46,936 nucleotides of DNA from assembly GCF_002233675.1 (NCBI RefSeq), contig NZ_NMUQ01000003.1, positions 676,121 to 723,056 of the forward strand, read 5' to 3'. This document shows positions 24,791 through 31,780 of the stretch, piece after piece. The translations under genes and the position numbers were made by a program. The stretch comes from Paenibacillus herberti. GTDB taxonomy: Bacteria; Bacillota; Bacilli; Paenibacillales; Paenibacillaceae. The number at the start of each line of letters is the position of its first letter. The stretch's first letter is position 1. Below the pieces are notes generated by a model. The model made no database searches. It was given only the letters and a program-made list of their open reading frames with translations, and was not told the origin of the DNA.

Positions 24791-26978
24791 ACCGATCTGG
24801 AAGAATCGGAAAGTAACCATTTCGGCCGCGGTTGCAATCATGCTGCTGGCCGTATGGCTCTATTCGATCTTGTCCGCTCCCGCCTTATCGGGAAAGGTAG
24901 ATTTTGAGCCAAGGAAGACCGACTTTATGCCGGTAGCTCAACAATCGCAGGCGAATCTGGGCGAGGCCGATGCAAATGGATGGACAGCGGTCAAAAAGAC
25001 CGGCCGTTATGCATTGCTGCTGAACGAGGCGACGGGCAATGTAGCTGTGCGGGACAATGAAGGCGGCTTTGAATGGACTGCTTTTGCCAAGCCGCAGCAG
25101 CTCGCTAAAGAGAAAGTGTCCGGATTGCTGCGCACGAATCTGGAATCGTCCTTTATTATGGAATATTTTGCGGCTTCCAAAATCCAGCGGCAAATCAAAA
25201 ATGCAAAGGATGAACAACTGGGTATCCAATATATTCGCACGGAATCAGGTTTTGCCGCAGTCTATCAATTCAAGGACATTCAAATTGGATTTCGGATGGA
25301 GTATGAGCTGAACGAGAACGGCTTAAAGGTATATATTCCCGTTGAGAGCATTACCGAAAAGGCCGAGTTCCGGCTCATTTCCATCGAATCGCTGCCATTC
25401 TTCGGAGCGGCGGCGCTGGATGCGCAGCCAGGCTACATGTTCGTCCCCGACGGACCGGGCGGCTTGATTCGTTTCCCGCAGACTAACATTTTGGTCGGCA
25501 AAGGGTACGAGCAGCCGGTCTACGGACCTGAATATACGGGCAATCAATTCCCTGAGACAAACATGGCTCCGCTCGCGCTGCCTGTATTCGGGATGAAGCA
25601 GGGAGCCAACGCGTTTGTCGCCATGATCGACAAGGGAGAATATACGGCCTGGATCAAGGCGATTCCATCCGGCGTCGTTGGCAGTATGAACTCAGTCAGC
25701 GCCAAGTTTATTTACAGGCAGGAGTATGATCGTCGCTTGAGTCTTGGAGGAGCATCGATCCGGGCGTTCCAAGAAGAGATGACGAAGCAGGACAGGGCAG
25801 TGGAGTATCGGTTCCTCGCTGGCGACGAAGCCGATTATGTAGGGATGGCTCAAACCTACCGGAAGTTCATGCTGGATTCAGAGCGAATTACATCTCAACT
25901 GGAACCCGTTGAGCATGTGCCTCTTGATCTGACCCTGATCGCTGGAGATTCCGATTGGAACGGCAATGCCGGATATTCGGTGGCAACAACGTTCCCGCAA
26001 GCGAAGCTCATTCAGGAGGATCTGAAAAAGTCCGGCGTTGAAGCGATGAATATTACGTATGAGACCTGGCTCAAAGACGGCAGCCTTAGCGAGCAAAGGA
26101 CCTTCTCGCTTGAAGGCAAGCTAGGCGGGGAAAAAGCTTTGAAATCGTTTGTCGACTCCGCCCATTCGAACGGCTACAAAGTTCTGTTCCAGGCTCAAGT
26201 GACAGATGCGGATTCGGAGTTTGCCAAGCATTCTCCAAAATCGTACGGCATTCGTTCCATTGAAGGCAATGTGCTGATGGACGGCAGCTGGATCTGGTTC
26301 AATCCAAACGTGGCGTACAACTTGACGAAGAACTTGGGCGAACATTTGAAGAAGTTCGGTGTAGACGGACTTCAATTCCCCGGGATCGGCTCCGCTATCT
26401 ATCGCGACTATAACCCGGAGTATAACTATCAGCGCGAGGATACGGCCTACGTATTCCAGCAAATGCAGCGATATGCCACCCAGGAGCTTGGAACAAACGG
26501 AGTTTATTTCGGAAACGCGTACTCCCTTAAGTACGCCAAGCACATTCAAGGACTTCCGAACGATGTGAACGATCATTATGGCATAGACGAAATGGTTCCT
26601 TTCATGCCGATCGTTCTGCATGGAAATATCAGCTACAACATGGGGAACGGCAATATTCGCAACGACTATGAAACGGAATTTTTAAAAGCAATTGAGTATG
26701 GAGCTATACCTGCCTTTGCGCTTACGAACGAGTCTACGCTCGCGCTGCAGGACACTTACTCCTGGGGCGTGTATAGCAGCCGGTATGAGTTCTGGAGGGA
26801 AAAGCTGTTGAAGGAGTACAGGGACTTCGATCAGTTGGCCTCTACATTCGATCAACCGATTACGGATCACCGGCAGCTGTCCGACAATGTGTTCGTGACG
26901 GAGTACGCCAATGGAGTCAGCGTAACGGTCGATTATAACAGCAAGTCGTTCCGCGTGGAGAAGGGAGGGAGCCGATGA
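24783..26978 (+). CDS. DUF5696-like membrane-anchored protein, 731 aa
   Basis: TTG at 24783 is set by AAGGAGG at 24767-24773 and overlaps the previous gene by eight bases. One N-terminal TM helix at about residues 10-27 puts the rest outside the cell. The first ~330 residues are beta-rich (GYMFVPDGPGGLIRF, NAFVAMIDKGEYTAWI). The second part looks like a TIM barrel, with VEAMNITYETWLKDG, YKVLFQAQVTDADSE, VDGLQFPGIGS and the late IPAFALTNES. I recognise this as the Paenibacillus-type DUF5696 family; an unrecognised glycosidase is possible. It sits between two transporter halves, and its stop overlaps the next ATG. Confidence 0.78.
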   Translation: MDKPIWKNRKVTISAAVAIMLLAVWLYSILSAPALSGKVDFEPRKTDFMPVAQQSQANLGEADANGWTAVKKTGRYALLLNEATGNVAVRDNEGGFEWTAFAKPQQLAKEKVSGLLRTNLESSFIMEYFAASKIQRQIKNAKDEQLGIQYIRTESGFAAVYQFKDIQIGFRMEYELNENGLKVYIPVESITEKAEFRLISIESLPFFGAAALDAQPGYMFVPDGPGGLIRFPQTNILVGKGYEQPVYGPEYTGNQFPETNMAPLALPVFGMKQGANAFVAMIDKGEYTAWIKAIPSGVVGSMNSVSAKFIYRQEYDRRLSLGGASIRAFQEEMTKQDRAVEYRFLAGDEADYVGMAQTYRKFMLDSERITSQLEPVEHVPLDLTLIAGDSDWNGNAGYSVATTFPQAKLIQEDLKKSGVEAMNITYETWLKDGSLSEQRTFSLEGKLGGEKALKSFVDSAHSNGYKVLFQAQVTDADSEFAKHSPKSYGIRSIEGNVLMDGSWIWFNPNVAYNLTKNLGEHLKKFGVDGLQFPGIGSAIYRDYNPEYNYQREDTAYVFQQMQRYATQELGTNGVYFGNAYSLKYAKHIQGLPNDVNDHYGIDEMVPFMPIVLHGNISYNMGNGNIRNDYETEFLKAIEYGAIPAFALTNESTLALQDTYSWGVYSSRYEFWREKLLKEYRDFDQLASTFDQPITDHRQLSDNVFVTEYANGVSVTVDYNSKSFRVEKGGSR

Positions 26979-27919
26979 ATCCGGTCATCCAGAGCAAAAA
27001 CAGTAGACCCGACGTCAACGAGCAGGCGGAACTACGCAGCCGCAAAAGGGCCAGATTCCGATTCAGATGGAATGAGTATGGCATGGGATATTTGTTCATG
27101 CTTCCGTGGATCATCGGTTTCCTCGTATTCATGGCAATTCCGATCTGCTGGTCGCTCTACCTGACCTTCAATAAAGTGCGTTTTACCGGCGAAGGCTTCA
27201 AGTACGAGTGGATCGGACTCCAGAATTTCAAGGATGCGTTGCTGAAGGACAATGAGTACGGTGTGCAGATTATCGCCTTTTTCCAGCAAACGATTCTGAT
27301 TCTGCCGATTATCATCATCTTCTCTCTGCTTGTCGCTATTCTGCTTAATCAGAACTTCCCGGGACGCTTCATTTATCGGGCCATATTTTTCCTCCCCGTT
27401 ATTTTCTCGACTGGCCAGGTTCTAACGGAGCTTTTCCAGCAAGGAGCAGGCGACGTTCCTTTTATATCGCAATATGGAATCGACACCTTCGTGGAAGAGA
27501 ATTTCAGCTCATCGCTTGCGGAACCGATTATCAGCCTGCTCAGCATGATCATCATCATCCTCTGGTCTTCCGGTGTGCAGATTCTGATCTTTATCGCCGG
27601 GTTCCAAACCGTGTCGCGGACGATCTATGAAGCAGTTCGAATCGACGGAGCTTCGCCTTGGGAAAGCTTCTGGAAAATAACGCTTCCCAGCATCGTGCCT
27701 TTCATCGCTCTCAATTTGCTGTATTCAACGGTTGATCTGTTCACTTCTCCAATTAATCCGGTCATGGAGCAAATCCGCAAGCACATGTTCAACGTGTCGA
27801 CCGGATACGGATATGCGAGCGCGCTGGCATGGTTCTACTTCCTGCTGATCATTGTCATCATCGCTCTCATGTTATGGTTCTTGAACAGCTCGAACCGGAA
27901 GAGGAGGTATACGGCATGA
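26975..27919 (+). CDS. Carbohydrate ABC permease, MalF/UgpA type (pair 2)
   Basis: 314 residues. ATG at 26975 overlaps the preceding TGA (ATGA); GGAGGGAG at 26963-26970 is its ribosome binding site. A basic Arg-rich N-terminus precedes six TM helices (GYLFMLPWIIGFLVFMAIPICW first). The EAA loop is YEAVRIDGASPWESFWKITLPSIVP. It overlaps the next permease by four bases. Confidence 0.93.
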   Translation: MNPVIQSKNSRPDVNEQAELRSRKRARFRFRWNEYGMGYLFMLPWIIGFLVFMAIPICWSLYLTFNKVRFTGEGFKYEWIGLQNFKDALLKDNEYGVQIIAFFQQTILILPIIIIFSLLVAILLNQNFPGRFIYRAIFFLPVIFSTGQVLTELFQQGAGDVPFISQYGIDTFVEENFSSSLAEPIISLLSMIIIILWSSGVQILIFIAGFQTVSRTIYEAVRIDGASPWESFWKITLPSIVPFIALNLLYSTVDLFTSPINPVMEQIRKHMFNVSTGYGYASALAWFYFLLIIVIIALMLWFLNSSNRKRRYTA

Positions 27920-28887
27920 AGGCAGAATTGACTCCGAGCAAGAGGTCGGTTCGGTCCTTCCTGGAAGGAAGAAAGGCCCAGAAGATCAAAATGCTCGTGT
28001 TGGGGCAGCACATGAACGACGGCTGGCTGGCCAAATTAATCATCTACTATTTGTTATCGATCATAGCGTTTCTGTACCTCCAGCCGTTTTTCTACATGAT
28101 TTCGACGATGCTCAAAAACCTAACGGATTTGCTGGACCCCACCGTTAAGTGGATTCCGCGATCCATCGATTGGAGCAATCTGGAGCGTGCCTTCAAGGGA
28201 CTGAAATATCCGGAATCGATATTGAATACAACGACGATTGCGCTGTTTGGCTCTTTGATTCAAGTGTTCATATGCGGCATGACGGGCTACGCCTTGGCGA
28301 GGCTGAAGTTTCCGGGAAAAAGCCTCTTTTTCGGACTCGTTTTCCTGACCTTTCTGATCCCGCCGCAAATTATTATCATTCCGCTTTATGTCATCTACAG
28401 CAAGCTGGGTTGGCTTAACACGCCATTTGTATTCCTCATCCCGGCCTTGTTCGGTCAAGGCTTGAAAAGCGCACTGTTCATTATCATCTTCCGACAATTT
28501 TTCAGATCACTGCCAAAGGCACTCGAAGAAGCGGCGTTGATCGACGGAGCTTCGGTGTTTAGGATGTTCTTTCGCATTATTTTGCCGCTGTCGCTTCCCG
28601 CTTGCCTAGTTGTATTTTTGTTCTCCTTCGTTTGGTATTGGAACGAGTTTTACTTAACGTCCTTTTTCCTTATCAACGATTTCACGCCTCTTTCCATCCG
28701 GCTAGGCTCTCTCGAAACGGTCATTTACGGGCCTAATCCAGTTGCCGAAGCGAAGGCACTGAATCCAGTAACAGAAGGCACCAAGATGGCAGGAGCTTTT
28801 TTGATCGTCTTCCCGCCGCTTCTTCTATATATGGTAGCCCAGCGATGGTTTGTTGAAGGGATTGAACGTACCGGGGTGGTCGATTGA
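27916..28887 (+). CDS. Carbohydrate ABC permease, MalG/UgpE type (pair 2)
   Basis: 323 residues. ATG at 27916 overlaps the previous stop and follows GAGGAGG at 27901-27907. A basic N-terminal tail (about 35 residues) precedes six TM helices. The EAA loop is LEEAALIDGASVFRMFFRIILPLSLP. It completes importer 2, whose solute-binding proteins are the two lipoproteins downstream. Confidence 0.93.
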   Translation: MKAELTPSKRSVRSFLEGRKAQKIKMLVLGQHMNDGWLAKLIIYYLLSIIAFLYLQPFFYMISTMLKNLTDLLDPTVKWIPRSIDWSNLERAFKGLKYPESILNTTTIALFGSLIQVFICGMTGYALARLKFPGKSLFFGLVFLTFLIPPQIIIIPLYVIYSKLGWLNTPFVFLIPALFGQGLKSALFIIIFRQFFRSLPKALEEAALIDGASVFRMFFRIILPLSLPACLVVFLFSFVWYWNEFYLTSFFLINDFTPLSIRLGSLETVIYGPNPVAEAKALNPVTEGTKMAGAFLIVFPPLLLYMVAQRWFVEGIERTGVVD

Positions 28888-28909
28888 TATTTAGAAATTA
28901 AATATCAAT
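28883..28909. repeat. Perfect 10-bp inverted repeat between permease and binding-protein genes
   Basis: ATTGATATTT (28883-28892) and AAATATCAAT (28900-28909) flank a 7-base loop. The repeat starts in the permease stop region and ends 33 bases before the lipoprotein ATG. No T-run follows, so it is not a normal terminator. It may be an mRNA processing or stability element, or an operator. Confidence 0.5.
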
Positions 28910-28941
28910 TCACAATAAAAAAACAAAGCGGAGGCATGAAC

Positions 28942-30330
28942 ATGAATAAAAAGAAGCTGAGCACAATGCTCGTAAGCCTGATGATGGGTTCCTCACTTGT
29001 TTTAAGCGCTTGCTCCAACAGCTCGGCGCCGGCTAACAACGCCGGCACGGGCGCCAGCACCCCGCCGAGCACTCCACCAAGCGCATCGGCCGAGCCAAGC
29101 AAGGCGCCGGAACCGGCCGGCGAGCCAATCACGCTGCGGTACGTCCGCGGTTCAGGCGTCAGCGAGAACGAGCAAAAAATGCTGGATCTGTTCACGGAGC
29201 AGAACCCGAATATCAAAGTTCAGATCGAGCAGGCCAAAAGCGGCGGTATAGGCGAATTATTGGAGAAGGCGGCAGCGCTGCAGGCGGCAGGGACAACAGC
29301 GGATCTGATTTGGGTGCAGGACATTGGGACGTTTGCGAAGGATGATCTGCTCGTTGATCTTACGCCTTACATGAAATCCGATCCCGTGCTGAGCACGGCG
29401 AAAATTCCGGACAGTTCTTTGAAGGCGCTTCAATTCAAGGGAGTACAGATGGCACTGCCGCGCGCGGAAAACCCGATCATTATGTATGTGAACAAAGACA
29501 TGCTGGCTAAAAATGGCATCGATATGCCGAAAAATGACTGGACATGGGACGACTACCGCGCCATTGCCAAAAAAGTAACTAAGCCGGATGAGGCTGAGTA
29601 TGGAATTGCTTACGGCCATTTTAACTCGATCATTACCGCTGGCGTGCTGGGAGTGGCAAACGGAACGTCCGAAAACCTGTACTTTATGGATGCGGACTGG
29701 AAGCAAAGTAAGCTGACGACGCCGGAGGCAAGACGCGACATCGAGTGGATCGCGGACCTGCAGCGTGTAGATCATTCCATCGGATCATGGTCAGTGATCG
29801 AGAAATCCGGTACGGACTGGATGAACGGTAACGTGGCTTTTGAAATCCACGGAGCATGGGAAGGCCGCAACAAACGGGAGAAAGCGAAATTCAACTGGGA
29901 TGTGCTGCCGCTGCCAAGGGGCAAAGTGAAGCAAATCGGCTATAACGTCGGCACGGGCATTGGCATTTTGAAATCTTCCGCGAACCCGGATGCTGCAGCA
30001 AAATTCCTGTCATTCATGCACACGATGGAAGCGCAAAAGCTGGGCATGGCCAACGGTGACTTCCCGCTGACGGAAGATGAGGAGCTGAAACAAGCGTTGA
30101 CAGAAACGCCGATCTGGAAAGGTTCGAACATTATGGCTACCATTTCGGTGGAAATGAGAGCGGAGCCGGTCGGTGCCATCGTCGGTGCGGATCAATATGT
30201 GCAATGGTGGAGCGCCGAAGTCCAGGAGGCGTTTAAAGAAGGCAAAGATCTGAATAAGCCGATTTTCGAAAAGGCGCAGCAATATAACGAGCAGGCGCCA
30301 ACGCTTCGCGCTGCACTGGGACTGGAATGA
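28942..30330 (+). CDS. Solute-binding lipoprotein of a sugar ABC transporter (copy 1)
   Basis: 462 residues. ATG at 28942 is chosen over 28936 because GGAGG at 28930-28934 is 7 bases away from it but only one base from the earlier ATG. The lipoprotein signal ends in the lipobox LSAC with Cys24. A Pro/Ser/Ala linker follows, then a type-1 sugar-binding fold (PNIKVQIEQAKSGG, ADLIWVQDIG, ENPIIMYVNKDMLAKNG, AAKFLSFMHTMEAQKLG). It would capture sugars outside the cell for the permeases at 26975-28887. It is closely similar along its whole length to the next gene. Confidence 0.93.
   Translation: MNKKKLSTMLVSLMMGSSLVLSACSNSSAPANNAGTGASTPPSTPPSASAEPSKAPEPAGEPITLRYVRGSGVSENEQKMLDLFTEQNPNIKVQIEQAKSGGIGELLEKAAALQAAGTTADLIWVQDIGTFAKDDLLVDLTPYMKSDPVLSTAKIPDSSLKALQFKGVQMALPRAENPIIMYVNKDMLAKNGIDMPKNDWTWDDYRAIAKKVTKPDEAEYGIAYGHFNSIITAGVLGVANGTSENLYFMDADWKQSKLTTPEARRDIEWIADLQRVDHSIGSWSVIEKSGTDWMNGNVAFEIHGAWEGRNKREKAKFNWDVLPLPRGKVKQIGYNVGTGIGILKSSANPDAAAKFLSFMHTMEAQKLGMANGDFPLTEDEELKQALTETPIWKGSNIMATISVEMRAEPVGAIVGADQYVQWWSAEVQEAFKEGKDLNKPIFEKAQQYNEQAPTLRAALGLE
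29515..29543 (+). repeat. 29-base exact direct repeat, copy 1 (second copy at 30948-30976)
   Basis: An identical 29-base stretch occurs in both lipoprotein genes at the same codons (around residues GIDMPKNDW). It supports a tandem gene duplication and could allow recombination between the copies. Confidence 0.85.
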
Positions 30331-30395
30331 TAGCAGATTCTTCATCTTTCAATACGACAAGAAGCGAAGAAAGCAAATAATGGGGAGGAATAAAC

Positions 30396-31757
30396 ATGTT
30401 GAACAAAAAAATCAGCTTGTTACTCTTAAGTGTGTTAACGCTTAGTGCTTGTTCCCAAAACGGTCCTACTACTGCTACCAATGCGAATTCAACCGAACCC
30501 AGTCCGACGGCAGGAGCAGTAGCGAGTACAACGCCAGCGCCTACGACCGGAGAACCGGTTACATTGACATACGTCCGCGGTGCAGGTGACGTAGGCGAGG
30601 TTGAGCAAAAATATCTCGATCTGTTTGCCCAGATGAACCCGGGATACAAAATTAAAATCGAGCCGGCCAAAGGCGGCGGTTTGGGCGATGTATTGGAGAA
30701 AGCGGCAGCCCTGCAAGCTGCCGGCACTCCCGCCGACATTGCTTGGGTGCAGGACATAATCCCGTTTGGGAAAGACGATCTGCTGCTCGACCTGACCCCA
30801 TATATGCAATCCGATCCGATTCTAAGTGCAGCAAAAATTCCAGCAGGCTCGTTAAAGGGACTGCAGTATAAGGGTAAACAGTTAGGTCTTCCAAGGGCGG
30901 AAAATCCGATGGTCATTTTCGTGAACAAAGATCTTCTGGCCAAAAACGGCATCGATATGCCGAAAAATGACTGGACCTGGTCTGATTACCGTGAAATCGC
31001 CAAAAAAGTAACCAAACCAAGCGAGAGCGAGTACGGAGTCGGCTACGGCCCTTTCAATATAAATACGGTTGCAAGCGCACTGGGAGTATCCAATGGAAGC
31101 GCGGCCAATCTGAATTTTATGGATGCGGAGTTTAAACAAAGCACGCTGACCACACCGGAAGCGCGTAAAGATATTGAATGGCTCGCTGATTTTTCACGGG
31201 TCGACGGTTCAAGAGCAACGTGGGAGAAGACCCAAAAAGAAGGAATTGAGTGGAACAGCGGAAAGGTTGCCTTTGAAGTTCACGGAGTATGGGAAGGCAA
31301 AAACGTAAGAAAAAATGCCCAGTTTAACTGGGATGTCCTTCCACTTCCAAAAGGCAAGGTGAAGCAGGTTGGCATTAACATCGCTACCGGCATCGGTGCG
31401 CTGAAAGCCTCCAAAAATCCGGAAGGCGCGGTTAAGTTCCTGGCGTTCATGCATACGATGGAAGCCCAAAAAGTGATGATGGAAAATGGCGACTTCCCGA
31501 TTACGGAAGACGAGGAGCTGAAGCAGGCTGTGCTGGAAACCCCGATCTGGAAGGGGACGAATATTAGCGCCGTAACGGATGTTGAAATGATGGCGGGTGG
31601 GCCGATTGTTGGATCAGATCAAAATATTGACTGGTGGAACGGCGAGATTCTAGATGCGTTTAGGGAAGGCAAAGATTTAAACAAGGCGATATTTGAACAG
31701 GCGCAGCATTATAACGAAGTCGCGCCAGGACTGCGCAAAGAGCTGGGATTAGAGTAA
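30396..31757 (+). CDS. Solute-binding lipoprotein of a sugar ABC transporter (copy 2)
   Basis: 453 residues; ATG at 30396 with GGGGAGGA at 30380-30387. The signal peptide ends in the lipobox LSAC (Cys19). The remainder aligns with copy 1: TLTYVRGAGD for TLRYVRGSGV, ADIAWVQDI for ADLIWVQDI, KNGIDMPKNDWTWSDYREIAKKVTKP almost unchanged, and FNWDVLPLPKGKVKQ near the end. Differences cluster at the N-terminal linker and around residues 285-300, which may tune ligand preference. It is 65 bases after copy 1 and 23 bases before the GH2 gene. Confidence 0.93.
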   Translation: MLNKKISLLLLSVLTLSACSQNGPTTATNANSTEPSPTAGAVASTTPAPTTGEPVTLTYVRGAGDVGEVEQKYLDLFAQMNPGYKIKIEPAKGGGLGDVLEKAAALQAAGTPADIAWVQDIIPFGKDDLLLDLTPYMQSDPILSAAKIPAGSLKGLQYKGKQLGLPRAENPMVIFVNKDLLAKNGIDMPKNDWTWSDYREIAKKVTKPSESEYGVGYGPFNINTVASALGVSNGSAANLNFMDAEFKQSTLTTPEARKDIEWLADFSRVDGSRATWEKTQKEGIEWNSGKVAFEVHGVWEGKNVRKNAQFNWDVLPLPKGKVKQVGINIATGIGALKASKNPEGAVKFLAFMHTMEAQKVMMENGDFPITEDEELKQAVLETPIWKGTNISAVTDVEMMAGGPIVGSDQNIDWWNGEILDAFREGKDLNKAIFEQAQHYNEVAPGLRKELGLE

Positions 31758-31780
31758 AAATGATGAGGAGTGAATATTGA

